Assembly (NCBI GenBank): GCA_963745755.1
Contig: CAVUYP010000002.1
Span: 124,001 to 188,000 of the forward strand
Reading direction: 5' to 3'
DNA length: 64,000 bases
DNA from: RHKX01 sp963745755
GTDB taxonomy: Bacteria; Actinomycetota; Thermoleophilia; Solirubrobacterales; 70-9
The notes beneath the pieces are model-generated. The model worked only from the letters and a program-made list of their open reading frames with translations, was not told where the DNA came from and searched no databases. The position numbers were made by a program, and so were the translations under genes. Positions 10,978-18,999 of this stretch are shown here, piece by piece. Numbering within the stretch: position 1 is the stretch's first letter; each line of letters opens with the position of its first letter.

Positions 10978-11426
10978 TGGATTCGCGCCCCCCGCAGATC
11001 GACCGGCTTCGCTCGACCGGGCCGGACCGGACCGAGGCGATCGCGGCCGGTCTCGCTGCCGAGCTGCGCCCCGGCGACGTCGTCCTGCTCCGTGGCGAGC
11101 TCGGCGCCGGCAAGACGACCTTCGTGCGCGGGGCCGCCCGAGCCCTCGGCGTGACCGCGCCGGTGACGTCGCCGACCTACACGATCGGGCAGCGTTACGC
11201 GGGCGATGTTCCGGTCTCTCACCTCGACCTCCATCGCCTCGCCGGCGACACCGGACTCAGCGCCGAGGACCCGGCGTTGCTCGACGACTACCTGACCGCC
11301 GACGCCGTCGCGTTCGTCGAGTGGCCCGAGCCCGCGGCACCGCTGATCGCGGCGCCCGCCGCGACCGTGGAGCTCGCCCATGCCGGCGGCGACGTCCGCG
11401 AGATCACGATCGAGCGCCGGCGGTGA
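10977..11426 (+). CDS. tsaE: tRNA t6A biosynthesis ATPase TsaE
   Basis: P-loop ATPase that supports the TsaB-TsaD complex making N6-threonylcarbamoyladenosine at position 37 of ANN-reading tRNAs. Walker A is GELGAGKTTFVRG, followed by VTSPTYTIGQRY and HLDLHRL. FVEWPEPAA near residue 120 carries the conserved EWP motif. The product has 149 residues, normal for the family. The GTG start shares one base with the stop of the glycosylase gene, and the stop overlaps the GTG of tsaB (GTGA). Confidence 0.93.
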   Translation: MDSRPPQIDRLRSTGPDRTEAIAAGLAAELRPGDVVLLRGELGAGKTTFVRGAARALGVTAPVTSPTYTIGQRYAGDVPVSHLDLHRLAGDTGLSAEDPALLDDYLTADAVAFVEWPEPAAPLIAAPAATVELAHAGGDVREITIERRR

Positions 11427-12124
11427 TCCTCGGATTCGACACCGCGACTCCGATCACGACGGTCGCGATCTTCGACCACGAGCGGATCGTCTTCGAGGCG
11501 GCGCAGGGCCCGGGGGACGACGGGCGGCCGGTCGCCGGCCGGGCGCTGCTGACGATGATCGATGCCGCCGTCGGCGAAGCGGGCGGCTGGGAGCGGATCG
11601 CGACGATTGCGGTCGGACGCGGCCCGGGTTCGTTCACCGGCCTGCGGATCGCGATCAGCACCGCCCGGGCCCTCTCGCAGGCGCGCCGGATCGCGGTTGC
11701 GGGAGTCGATTCGACGGCCGCGCTCGCGGCCGGGCTCGCCGCGCCCCCCGGGGCGGCGGCGAGGGCTCGGATCGGCGTCGTCGACGCGCGTCGCGGCGAG
11801 GTGTTCGCCGCCGCCGACCGTGGTCAGGGGGCCGGCGAGCCGGTCGTCTGCGCTCCCGGCGACATCCTCGAGGCGCTCGGCGGCGGCGTCGAAGGCGCGT
11901 TGGCGGGCGGTGACGGAGCGGTACGATTCCGGTCCGAGATCGAGGCGCTCGGCTGCACGGTCCCCGCTGACGCCGATCCTGCGAACAGGCTCTCGGCGCG
12001 GCAGATCTGCCTGCTGGCCGCCAAGATGGACCCCGGCCGGGCGCAGTTTCCCGCCGGTGTCACCCCGAAGTACATGAGACGACCCGACGCGGAGCGTTGG
12101 CTTGAGCGAAACGACGGCAGCTGA
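11423..12124 (+). CDS. tsaB: t6A synthesis subunit TsaB
   Basis: Inactive ASKHA-fold paralogue of TsaD that forms the heterodimer platform for threonylcarbamoyl transfer. It begins ILGFDTATPITTVAIFD, then contains AVGRGPGSFTGLRIAISTARALSQ, the diagnostic TsaB segment, and IGVVDARRGEVFAA. Length 233 residues. The metal-binding HxxxH of TsaD is absent, as expected. It lies between tsaE (4-base overlap) and the rimI-like gene (23-base overlap), so a single operon makes the whole t6A transferase machinery. Confidence 0.93.
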   Translation: MILGFDTATPITTVAIFDHERIVFEAAQGPGDDGRPVAGRALLTMIDAAVGEAGGWERIATIAVGRGPGSFTGLRIAISTARALSQARRIAVAGVDSTAALAAGLAAPPGAAARARIGVVDARRGEVFAAADRGQGAGEPVVCAPGDILEALGGGVEGALAGGDGAVRFRSEIEALGCTVPADADPANRLSARQICLLAAKMDPGRAQFPAGVTPKYMRRPDAERWLERNDGS

Positions 12125-12587
12125 ATCGGCGATCATCGAACCGGGCGAGGTCATGTTCCGGCGGCTCACCTACGCCGACCTGCCGGCGGTGCTGTCGATC
12201 GAGCGGCGCTCGTTCCCGGCGCCCTGGTCGCTGGCGATGTTCGTGCTCGAGGTCTCGAAGCCCGGCGGCGTCTGCCTGGCGGCGATCGCCGGCGACGAGA
12301 TCGTCGGCTACCTCGTCTGCTCGCGCTACGCCGACGTCTTCCACCTGATGAACGTCGCCGTCGACCCCGACCGCAGGCGGATCGGCATCGCCGCTCGGAT
12401 GGTCGAGCGGATGCTCGCCGAGGCCGGTCACGAGGAGCGCTACACGCTCGAGGTCCGGGTCTCGAACCATGGCGCGATCGCGATGTACGAGCGGCTCGGC
12501 TTCCGCCGTGCCGGCCGGCGACGGCGCTACTACAGCGACAACGGCGAGGACGCGATGATCATGTGGCTCGGCGAGCCCGGGCTCTAG
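12102..12587 (+). CDS. rimI: Ribosomal-protein-alanine N-acetyltransferase-like GNAT protein
   Basis: GNAT-fold acetyltransferase of 161 residues. FRRLTYADLPAVLSIERRSFPAPWS is the typical RimI N-terminus, DVFHLMNVAVDPDRRRIGIAARMVERML holds the acetyl-CoA loop, and LEVRVSNHGAIAMYERLGFRRAGRRRRYYSDNGEDAMIM is the conserved C-terminal block. In E. coli RimI acetylates the N-terminus of ribosomal protein S18; RimI genes commonly sit between tsaB and tsaD in actinobacteria. The TTG start at 12102 has GGAG at 12091-12094 with 7-base spacing; an internal ATG at 12153 is the alternative. Confidence 0.88.
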   Translation: MSETTAAESAIIEPGEVMFRRLTYADLPAVLSIERRSFPAPWSLAMFVLEVSKPGGVCLAAIAGDEIVGYLVCSRYADVFHLMNVAVDPDRRRIGIAARMVERMLAEAGHEERYTLEVRVSNHGAIAMYERLGFRRAGRRRRYYSDNGEDAMIMWLGEPGL

Positions 12588-13580
12588 ATGGCGCAGATCC
12601 TCGCCATCGAGACATCCTGCGACGACACCTGCGCGGCGGTGCTCGACGGCCCGCTCGTGCTCAGCAACGTGGTCTCCTCGCAGGCCGGCCTGCACGCCCG
12701 CTTCGGCGGCATCGTGCCCGAGGTCGCATCGCGCCGCCATCTCGAGCTGATCAATCCCGTCGTCGAGGCCGCGCTCGTCGACGCCGGCCGCGAGCTCGAG
12801 GCGATCGATGCGATCGCGGTGACGGCCAAGCCCGGCCTGATCGGCGCCCTGCTCGTCGGCGTCAACTCGGCGAAGTCGCTCGCCGCCGCGACCGCGAAGC
12901 CGCTGATCCCCGTCGACCACCTCCAGGGCCACGTCGCCGCGGCCTATCTGGACCCGGATCCGATCGAGCCGCCGTTTCTGGCGCTGATCGCGAGCGGCGG
13001 CCACACCCTGCTCGCCGAGGTCCGCGACCACGGCTCGTTCACGATCGCGGGTCAGACCCTCGACGATGCCGCCGGCGAGGCCCTCGACAAGGCGTCGCGG
13101 TTGCTCGGGCTCGGCTTTCCCGGCGGCCCGGCGATCCAGCGCGAGGCCGAGGCGGGGGACCCCGACGGCTTCCCGATGCCGATCGCGATGAGCCGCGACG
13201 GCAGCCTCGACTTCAGCTTCAGCGGGCTGAAGACGGCGCTCGTCTACGCCGTCCGCGACCTCGGCGAGGACGGGGTGCGCGAGCGCCGCGCCGACCTCGC
13301 CGCAGCCTTCCAGAGCGCCGTCGTCGGGCAGCTCATCGCCAAGCTTCGTAGCGCCCTCGACATCGGCGACTGGGGGGCGGTGGCGCTCGGCGGCGGCGTC
13401 GCCGCGAACTCGCTGCTGCGCGAGCGGGCCGCCGAGCTCTGCGCGGAGCGGGGCGTGCGCCTGAAGCTGGTCTCGCCGGAGCTCTGCACCGACAACGCGG
13501 CGATGATCGGCTCGGCGGCGCGCTTCGCCGAGCAGATCGCCTATCCCGACTACCTCGATCTCGACGCGGCCCCGCGCTGA
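12588..13580 (+). CDS. tsaD: tRNA N6-adenosine threonylcarbamoyltransferase TsaD
   Basis: Catalytic subunit of t6A37 synthesis. ASKHA fold beginning ILAIETSCDDTCAAVLD, with GGIVPEVASRRHLELI, AVTAKPGLIGALLVGVNSAKSLA and the metal-binding H111LQGH115 motif. FLALIASGGHTLL, GQTLDDAAGEALDKASRLLGLGFPGGP and the FSFSGLKTAL block follow, with CTDNAAMIG at the end supplying the last metal-site Asp. Length 330 residues. The ATG directly abuts the stop of rimI, so translation is probably coupled. Confidence 0.95.
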   Translation: MAQILAIETSCDDTCAAVLDGPLVLSNVVSSQAGLHARFGGIVPEVASRRHLELINPVVEAALVDAGRELEAIDAIAVTAKPGLIGALLVGVNSAKSLAAATAKPLIPVDHLQGHVAAAYLDPDPIEPPFLALIASGGHTLLAEVRDHGSFTIAGQTLDDAAGEALDKASRLLGLGFPGGPAIQREAEAGDPDGFPMPIAMSRDGSLDFSFSGLKTALVYAVRDLGEDGVRERRADLAAAFQSAVVGQLIAKLRSALDIGDWGAVALGGGVAANSLLRERAAELCAERGVRLKLVSPELCTDNAAMIGSAARFAEQIAYPDYLDLDAAPR

Positions 13581-13584
13581 TCCG

Positions 13585-13843
13585 GTGCCGGAACCCGACG
13601 TGGTCACGCTGTACGGCCGGCCCGGCTGTCACCTCTGCGAGGAGGCGCGGCAGGCGCTCGCTGCGATGCGGCGCGGCGGCGCCCGCTTCGAGCTCCGCGA
13701 GGTCGATATCGAGACGCGACCCCGACCTGCACCGGCGGATGCTCGAACTGATTCCGGTCGTCGCCGTGAACGGCCGTCGGGTCAGCGAGCTTCTCTTCGA
13801 CGGCGACGCCGTCCGGTCCCGGCTCGATACCTTTCCCGCGTGA
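13585..13843 (+). CDS. Glutaredoxin-like (DUF836) protein, one frame break
   Basis: Small thioredoxin-fold protein of the glutaredoxin-2-like/DUF836 group. The start reads VVTLYGRPGCHLCEEARQAL with a CHLC active-site pair, a beta strand FELREVDIET, and after the break PDLHRRMLELIPVVAVNGRRVSELLFDGDAVRSRL, which contains the cis-Pro (IPVV) of the fold. The frame changes near 13717; deleting one base gives IETDPDLHRRM, matching the family, and a protein of 85 residues. It lies between tsaD and rex; its stop overlaps the rex GTG. In actinobacteria such a gene commonly precedes rex or glutamyl-tRNA reductase genes. Substrates are unknown. Confidence 0.8.
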
Positions 13844-14517
13844 GCGCGCGGCGTACAACCGATACCCCTGCCGCAGGCGCCGCTCGCAACGGCCTCGGCT
13901 CCGACCGGCTGTCGCTCGGCGTCGCGGCGCGGCTCGCCCGCTACCTGCAGGTGCTGATCCAGGCCCGGAAGATGGGCCGCGAGACGATCTCCTCCCAGGA
14001 TCTCGCCTCGTGGACGCACGTCAACTCGACGCAGATCCGCCGCGATCTCTCCGGATTCGGGAAGTTCGGCAAGCGCGGCGTCGGCTACAACGTCGACTCG
14101 CTCGTCGCCGAGATCCGCAAGATCCTCCGCACCTCGGGCCAGCACAACATCGCGCTGTTCGGCGCCGGGCACCTCGGGCAGGCGATCGCGACCTCGGACA
14201 TCTTCGCCGACCACGGCTTCCGGATCGTCTCGATCTTCGACGTCTCGCCGAAGCTGACCGGCAAGAAGATCGGCGGGATCGAGGTCCGGCCGCTCGACGA
14301 CCTCGAGGAGTTCATAAGCTCCGAGGAGGTCGTCGTCGGCGTGCTCGCGGTACCCGCCGGTGCGGCTCAGGAGGTCGCCGACCGGCTCGTCGAAGCCGGC
14401 GTCCGGGTCATCTTCAACTACTCCGAGCAGCTTCTGGACGTCCCCCCCGAGGTGACCGTCCATACATCGAGCCCGGCCGTCGACCTGCTCTACGCGTTGT
14501 ACTTCTACCTGGCCTGA
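13840..14517 (+). CDS. rex: Redox-sensing transcriptional repressor Rex
   Basis: NADH/NAD+ sensor that represses fermentation and respiration genes. The N-terminal winged helix reads RLARYLQVLIQARKMGRETISSQDLA with VNSTQIRRDLSGFGKFGKRGVGYNV, the DNA-recognition and hinge segment. The Rossmann domain starts IALFGAGHLGQAIATSDIFADHGF. The C-terminal swapped helix includes VIFNYSEQLLDVPPEVTVHTSSPAVDLLYALYFYL. Length 225 residues. The GTG start overlaps the glutaredoxin-like stop by 4 bases. No palindromic Rex operator was recognised in the window. Confidence 0.95.
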   Translation: MSARRTTDTPAAGAARNGLGSDRLSLGVAARLARYLQVLIQARKMGRETISSQDLASWTHVNSTQIRRDLSGFGKFGKRGVGYNVDSLVAEIRKILRTSGQHNIALFGAGHLGQAIATSDIFADHGFRIVSIFDVSPKLTGKKIGGIEVRPLDDLEEFISSEEVVVGVLAVPAGAAQEVADRLVEAGVRVIFNYSEQLLDVPPEVTVHTSSPAVDLLYALYFYLA

Positions 14518-14521
14518 CCCG

Positions 14522-15688
14522 TTGACTCTGGCTCGGGACGAGAGCCTCGACCTCGCTGCCGCTCGCGAGCGATTCGAGGAGTCGACGGATTTCACGATGG
14601 CCGTCGAGGAGGAGTTCGCGATCCTCGACCCGCGGACGCTCGACCTCGCCCACGGCTTCGAGCGGCTCCAGACGGAGGCCCAGGAGGACCCGATCCTCGC
14701 CGACTCGGTGCGGGGCGAGTTGATCGACACCGAGGTAGAGATCCGCTCCGGTCGCTCCGAGAGCTTCGCCGAGATGAAGGAGCTCCAGCGTGACCGCCGC
14801 CGCCGGCTGTTCGACCTCGCCGCCCGCGAGGGGCGGGTGCTCGCCGCCTGCGGGACCCACCCCTGGGCCGACTATCTCGACCAGGCGATCATCGACACCC
14901 CGCACTATCGCCGGCTCCGCGCCGAGCTCGGCTGGGTGGCGCAGCGCAACAACACCTGGAGCCTCCACGTCCACGTCGGGGTCCGCGGCGCCGACCGCGC
15001 CGTCGCGGTCTGCGACGGACTTCGCAACGTGCTGCCGGTGCTGCTCGCGATCTCCGCCAACTCGCCGTTCCTCGACGGCCACGACACCGGGCTCGCCTCG
15101 GTCCGCACCCAGATCTTCACCCGCACCTTCCCGCGCTGCGGGATCCACGAGCCGTTCGGCGACTGGGCCGCCTACGCGGACTTCGTCGACCTGCTCGAGC
15201 GCACCCGGTCGATCGTCGAATCGACCCAGCTCTGGTGGAGCGTGCGCCCCCATCACAGCTTCGGGACGGTCGAGGTGCGGATCTGCGACGCGCAGAGCGG
15301 CGGCGAGGAGTCGTTCGCCCTGGCCGGGCTGATGATCGCCGCGGTCGCGCAGGCCGCCGCCGACTACGACGACGGGATCCTCGCGCCGCCGCGCCGCGCC
15401 CGCGAGCTCGAGGAGAACCTCTGGCGGGCGATCCGTCATGGCCTCGACGGCCGGATGATCGACTTCGACACGGGCACCGAGGTCGCGACCGCCGCCGTCG
15501 TCGAGGAGCTGCTCGTCTGGACCGAGCCGGCGCGCGAGCGGCTCGGCATCGACCTCGGCGACTTCGACCCGGCCGGGCCGAACGGCGCCCAGCGGGCGCG
15601 CGCCGAGCTCGAGCGCGGCGGCACCGTGGCCGACGCCTACCGGAGCGCGGTCGGCCTGACGGCGGACACGTACCTCGCGGCGGGGTAA
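14522..15688 (+). CDS. YbdK-type carboxylate-amine ligase (glutamate-cysteine ligase 2 family)
   Basis: ATP-dependent ligase of the GCS2 family, 388 residues. It opens with FTMAVEEEFAILDPRTLDLAHG, then LIDTEVEIRSGRSESFAEMKELQ. Further family blocks are ACGTHPWADYLDQAIIDTPHYRRL, NNTWSLHVHVGVRGADRAVAVCDGLRNVLPVLLAISANSPF and FGTVEVRICDAQS. Such enzymes form gamma-glutamyl-cysteine or other amide products; in actinobacteria related enzymes serve mycothiol-like or ergothioneine thiol metabolism, but the substrate here is not determined. A TTG start 4 bases after rex is chosen because it lies near the stop and no better start precedes the first conserved block. Confidence 0.85.
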   Translation: MTLARDESLDLAAARERFEESTDFTMAVEEEFAILDPRTLDLAHGFERLQTEAQEDPILADSVRGELIDTEVEIRSGRSESFAEMKELQRDRRRRLFDLAAREGRVLAACGTHPWADYLDQAIIDTPHYRRLRAELGWVAQRNNTWSLHVHVGVRGADRAVAVCDGLRNVLPVLLAISANSPFLDGHDTGLASVRTQIFTRTFPRCGIHEPFGDWAAYADFVDLLERTRSIVESTQLWWSVRPHHSFGTVEVRICDAQSGGEESFALAGLMIAAVAQAAADYDDGILAPPRRARELEENLWRAIRHGLDGRMIDFDTGTEVATAAVVEELLVWTEPARERLGIDLGDFDPAGPNGAQRARAELERGGTVADAYRSAVGLTADTYLAAG

Positions 15689-15691
15689 GGT
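15686..15691 (+). promoter_or_regulatory. -10-like box TAAGGT before the 150-aa gene
   Basis: TAAGGT begins with the TAA stop codon of the ligase gene and ends 7 bases before the ATG at 15699, consistent with a leaderless start. Confidence 0.4.
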
Positions 15692-15698
15692 CAAGCCC

Positions 15699-16151
15699 AT
15701 GAGCGAATCCCCAGAAGGAAGCGAACCGCAGGCAGGCCCACCCCCGGGCGGCGATCCCGAGGCCGAGCAGCTCAGTCCCGAGCAGGAGCAGATGCTCCGG
15801 CAGATGGAGGAGGAGATGCGGAAGGTCCGCGTCCAGGACCTCGTTGCGCAGAGCGTCGTCAGCATCCTCAACCTCTCCTACCGCCGCATCGCCAAGGACG
15901 ACGAGCGCGACCTCGAGCAGGCGCGGGTCGGGATCGAGGCGATCCGGGGAATGGTCGACGTGCTCGATCCGGAGTCGCAGCAGGAGATCAAGAAGGCGCT
16001 CTCGCAGGTCCAGGTGCTCTACGCGCAGGCGGTCGGCGCCGGCGGCGAGTCCGGCGCCGAGCCGGAAGCCGGGGGAGAGGCTCCGCCGGCCGGCGGCCCG
16101 GGTTCGGCGGGACAGGCTCCGCCGCGACTCTGGACTCCGGGTTCGGACTAG
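15699..16151 (+). CDS. Hypothetical acidic helical protein, 150 aa
   Basis: Function not recognised. The N-terminal 30 residues and C-terminal 45 residues are Pro/Gly/Glu-rich and probably disordered. The middle, from about residue 30 to 105, is strongly helical and charged: EQEQMLRQMEEEMRKVRVQDLVAQSVVSILNLSYRR, then DERDLEQARVGIEAIRGMVDVLDPESQQEIKKALSQVQVLYAQAV. This pattern suggests a helical bundle or oligomerising protein. Short conserved proteins of this design are frequent in actinobacteria. No signal peptide or membrane helix. It is followed by a rho-independent terminator at 16177, so it ends its transcription unit. Confidence 0.7.
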   Translation: MSESPEGSEPQAGPPPGGDPEAEQLSPEQEQMLRQMEEEMRKVRVQDLVAQSVVSILNLSYRRIAKDDERDLEQARVGIEAIRGMVDVLDPESQQEIKKALSQVQVLYAQAVGAGGESGAEPEAGGEAPPAGGPGSAGQAPPRLWTPGSD

Positions 16152-16176
16152 CCCCGAAGCGCACTGAACCGCCCCC

Positions 16177-16203
16177 GCCGGGTATGCTGGCCCGGCTTTT
16201 TTT
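16177..16203 (+). terminator. Rho-independent terminator before hppA
   Basis: Stem GCCGGG / CCCGGC (16177-16182 with 16191-16196), an 8-base loop, then seven T residues at 16197-16203. This is the only textbook intrinsic terminator seen in the window. It may end the 15699 gene or act as part of an attenuator in the hppA leader. Confidence 0.75.
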
Positions 16204-16204
16204 C

Positions 16205-16241
16205 GAAGCCGTCCCGCGTGTAAGGAGACAGGGGCGGCTTC
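16205..16241 (+). promoter_or_regulatory. Second stem-loop in the hppA 5' leader
   Basis: GAAGCCGTCCC (16205-16215) pairs with GGGGCGGCTTC (16231-16241) with one mismatch and a 15-base loop. It starts two bases after the T-run of the preceding terminator and ends 19 bases before the GGAGGG Shine-Dalgarno of hppA. Its closeness to the terminator suggests leader control, but I cannot fold competing structures here. Confidence 0.4.
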
Positions 16242-16275
16242 TTCGCGAGTCCACACCGACGGAGGGAAACGAACC

Positions 16276-18354
16276 TTGACTGAGTTCCTCACCGACCACG
16301 GCATCGTGATCGCGCTGGTCTGCGCGGCGGCCGGGGTCATCTACGGGGCGCTGGTGACCAGACGGTTGCTCAGCCTCTCGCCCGGCAACGACCGGATGCA
16401 GGAGATTTCGAACGCCGTTCAGGAGGGCGCCAAGGCCTATCTGAACCGCCAGTACACGATCATCGGCATCGTCGCCGTGGTCCTGGCGATCATCCTCGTG
16501 ATCCTCCAGGGCTTCGCGACCGGCATCGGCTTCGTGATCGGCGGCATCCTCTCCGGGGCCGCCGGATACATCGGCATGAACGTCTCGGTGCGCTCCAACG
16601 CCCGGGTCGCCGAGGCCGCTCGCGGCGGCGTTCCGCCGGCTCTCGACGCGGCCTTCAAGGGCGGCTCGGTGACCGGCCTGCTGGTCGTCGGCCTCGCCCT
16701 GCTCGGCGTCGCCGGCTACTTCGGGATCCTCGTCATCACCGGCGACGAGGACAAGGAGGCGATCGACGCGCTGATCGGGCTCGGGTTCGGCGGCTCGCTG
16801 ATCTCCGTGTTCGCCCGACTCGGCGGCGGCATCTTCACGAAGGCGGCCGACGTCGGCGCCGACCTCGTCGGCAAGGTCGAGGCCGGCATCCCCGAGGACG
16901 ACCCCCGCAACCCGGCGGTCATCGCCGACAACGTCGGCGACAACGTCGGCGACTGCGCCGGGATGGCGGCCGATCTGTTCGAGACGTACGCGGTCACCGC
17001 CGTCGCGGTGATGCTGCTCGGCGTCCTCAGCTTCAACCTCGACGCTTCGCGCGAGGTCGCGGTCTACCCGCTGATCATCGGCGGCGTCGCGATCCTCGCC
17101 TCGATCGTCGGCGCCCTCTCGGTCCGCAGCAAGTCGGGCAACGTCGAGGGTGCCCTGTACAAGGGCCTGGTCGTCTCCGGGCTGATCTCGGCGATCGCGT
17201 TCTACCCGATCACCGACTGGCTGATGTCCGATCCGCTCCAGTTCAGCGTCGCCAACCCCGACAGCGCCCTGGCCGACGCCTCGGTGACCGGCCTCTGGTT
17301 CTGCGCGCTGATCGGCATCGGCGTCACCGCCGGCCTGTTCGTCGTCACCGACTACTACACGTCGACCCGGTTCCGGCCCGTCAAGACGATCTCGAAGGCG
17401 TCGATCACCGGCCACGCGACGAACATCATCCAGGGGCTCGCTCAGGGCTTTCAGGGGACCGCGATCCCGGCGCTGATCATCATCCTCGCGATCTTCGGCG
17501 CCAACGAGATCGCCGGCATCTACGGGATCGCGATCGCGGTCATGGCGCAGCTCTCGCTGACCGGTCTGATCGTGGCGCTCGATGCGTTCGGCCCGATCAC
17601 CGACAACGCCGGCGGCATCGCCGAGATGGCGGAGCTGCCCGAGGACGTCCGCAACGTGACCGACCCGCTCGACGCGGTCGGCAACACGACGAAGGCCGTC
17701 ACCAAGGGCTACGCGATCGGCTCGGCAGTGCTCGCCGCGCTGGTCCTGTTCGCCGCCTTCAAGGTCGAGGTCCAGGCCGAGGCCGGCGTCGACTTCATCC
17801 CGTTCGACATCAGCGATCCGGCCGTCCTGATCGGCCTGCTGATCGGCGGCATGATGACCTACCTGTTCGCGGCGCTGGCGATCGAGGCGGTCGGACGGGC
17901 CGGCGGCGAGGTCGTCGAGCAGGTCCGCAAGCAGTTCAGGGAGCACCCGGGGATCATGGAAGGGACCGAGCGTCCCGACTACGGCGGCACCGTCGCGATC
18001 GTGACCGCGGCGGCGCAGCGGGAGATGATCCTGCCCTCGCTGATCCCGATCATCGTCCCGGTGATCGTCGGCGTGATCAGCGTCCAGGCCCTCGGCGGCC
18101 TGCTGATCGGCGTGATCGTCGTCGGCTTCTTCATGGCGATCTCGATGACCGTGGGCGGCGGCGCCTGGGACAACGCCAAGAAGCTGATCGAGGACGGCGC
18201 ATTCGGCGGCAAGGGCTCGGAGGCCCACGCCGCCTCGGTGACCGGCGACACGGTCGGCGATCCCTACAAGGACACCGCCGGCCCGGCGATCAACCCGATG
18301 ATCAAGGTGGCGAACATCGTCGCCCTGCTGATCATCCCGATCATCCACTTCTAG
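16276..18354 (+). CDS. hppA: K+-independent proton-pumping pyrophosphatase
   Basis: Integral-membrane pump that uses pyrophosphate hydrolysis to move protons; 692 residues and about 16 helices. The substrate site is visible as GGGIFTKAADVGADLVGKVE with DDPRNPAVIADNVGDNVGDCAGMAADLFETY, and the second acid-rich block is FGPITDNAGGIAEMAELPEDVRNVTDPLDAVGNTTKAVTKGYAIGSA. The Lys in GNTTKA marks the K+-independent class (K+-dependent enzymes have Ala there). The third block is MTVGGGAWDNAKK with GDTVGDPYKDTAGPAINPMIK. The TTG start has GGAGGG at 16261-16266 with 9-base spacing. Upstream lie a terminator and a stem-loop; a strong GC hairpin follows the stop. It is monocistronic. Confidence 0.97.
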   Translation: MTEFLTDHGIVIALVCAAAGVIYGALVTRRLLSLSPGNDRMQEISNAVQEGAKAYLNRQYTIIGIVAVVLAIILVILQGFATGIGFVIGGILSGAAGYIGMNVSVRSNARVAEAARGGVPPALDAAFKGGSVTGLLVVGLALLGVAGYFGILVITGDEDKEAIDALIGLGFGGSLISVFARLGGGIFTKAADVGADLVGKVEAGIPEDDPRNPAVIADNVGDNVGDCAGMAADLFETYAVTAVAVMLLGVLSFNLDASREVAVYPLIIGGVAILASIVGALSVRSKSGNVEGALYKGLVVSGLISAIAFYPITDWLMSDPLQFSVANPDSALADASVTGLWFCALIGIGVTAGLFVVTDYYTSTRFRPVKTISKASITGHATNIIQGLAQGFQGTAIPALIIILAIFGANEIAGIYGIAIAVMAQLSLTGLIVALDAFGPITDNAGGIAEMAELPEDVRNVTDPLDAVGNTTKAVTKGYAIGSAVLAALVLFAAFKVEVQAEAGVDFIPFDISDPAVLIGLLIGGMMTYLFAALAIEAVGRAGGEVVEQVRKQFREHPGIMEGTERPDYGGTVAIVTAAAQREMILPSLIPIIVPVIVGVISVQALGGLLIGVIVVGFFMAISMTVGGGAWDNAKKLIEDGAFGGKGSEAHAASVTGDTVGDPYKDTAGPAINPMIKVANIVALLIIPIIHF

Positions 18355-18362
18355 GCATCCAA

Positions 18363-18388
18363 CCCCCGGCCGGCTCGCCGGCCGGGGG
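18363..18388. terminator. GC hairpin downstream of hppA
   Basis: A perfect 12-bp inverted repeat around a 2-base centre (positions 18363-18374 and 18377-18388), starting 8 bases after the hppA stop. There is no T-run, so it is either a GC-type terminator or an mRNA 3' stabiliser. Confidence 0.6.
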
Positions 18389-18390
18389 GT

Positions 18391-18744
18391 CTAGATCACT
18401 CCGGGAAGATCCTCCGCTTCGCGTCCGGTCTCCGCGGTCGGCGCGGTGAACGGGACGGGAAGACATCTGTGTCTCCGCCAGCCGGGGGGCTCCGCTGTGT
18501 GTCCGGTCTCCCCGGGTGGCGCGGCGGCGCCCCTCTCGACGCTGCGGGGCGCCCGTCCCCCGGGGAGGCGACGGCGTCGAGGGCCCGGGGGAGGCGGTCC
18601 CGGGACCGTCCACCCGAATGGCCGAAGGCCTGGTCCCGGGGGCGCATCCCCCGGGCCTGCCACCTCCCGGGACCGTTCCCCGGGCCACCACCTTCCGGGA
18701 GTGCATCCCCCCGGCCGCGGGGTCGGGTTTGCGATCCTCGTGGG
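18391..18744. repeat. 354-bp spacer with GC palindromes and degenerate direct repeats
   Basis: No convincing gene on either strand. The spacer has two degenerate direct repeats about 78 bases apart, each TCCGGTCTCC followed by a GGCGCGG motif (18424 and 18502). It has a perfect 14-base palindrome CGGTCCCGGGACCG at 18595-18608. A 7-bp stem CCGGGGG/CCCCCGG lies at 18636-18654, and several more CCCGGG-centred palindromes run through to 18715. Base composition and repeat density differ from other spacers here. It could be a decayed mobile element, a nucleoid or regulator binding region, or a structured transcript leading into the transport island. Confidence 0.5.
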
Positions 18745-18972
18745 GTGGCTCCGAAGCGCGAGCGGACGCTCTATGAGATCTCGAGCAGCTTCTTCGCGGC
18801 GGTCGTGATCGCATTCGCGGTGGCGGGGCTGCTCGTGACCGGGTTCGGGAAGGCCGGGCCGGGCTCGCCCGAGTTCGGCATCTGCGCGCTGTTTCTGCTG
18901 CTCGGCCTCGGGCGCCTCTGGCTCGGGCTGAAGCGCGGCAACGAGGGCGCCGGCGGCCCACCGCCTCGCTGA
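18745..18972 (+). CDS. Small two-helix membrane protein, 75 aa
   Basis: Function not recognised. GTG start, then a basic N-terminus (APKRERTLYEISSS) followed by two hydrophobic helices, FFAAVVIAFAVAGLLVTGFG and FGICALFLLLGLGRLWLGL, and a Gly/Pro tail. It lies 27 bases before the first APC-USP permease, just as another small membrane protein precedes the second permease at 20957. The arrangement suggests a small accessory subunit of the permease. The two small proteins share little sequence beyond their membrane layout, so shared function is inferred from position only. Confidence 0.6.
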   Translation: MAPKRERTLYEISSSFFAAVVIAFAVAGLLVTGFGKAGPGSPEFGICALFLLLGLGRLWLGLKRGNEGAGGPPPR

Positions 18973-18983
18973 CCACGCGGTCG

Positions 18984-18989
18984 TATAGT
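18984..18989 (+). promoter_or_regulatory. -10-like box TATAGT before the first APC gene
   Basis: TATAGT, one of the best -10 matches in the window, ends 10 bases before the ATG at 19000. It allows the permease to be transcribed separately from the small membrane gene. Confidence 0.5.
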
Positions 18990-18999
18990 CGCCCACCGC

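Noticed and set aside
15988..18348. 786-codon open frame on the minus strand across hppA
   Set aside because: Antisense shadow of a highly conserved gene; the translation is Asp/Arg-rich low-complexity, typical of GC-rich third-position effects.
18391..18744. ydaO-type c-di-AMP riboswitch before the APC/TrkA island
   Set aside because: I looked because c-di-AMP controls potassium transporters, but found no GGGAACC-type conserved core or the expected pseudo-symmetric layout.
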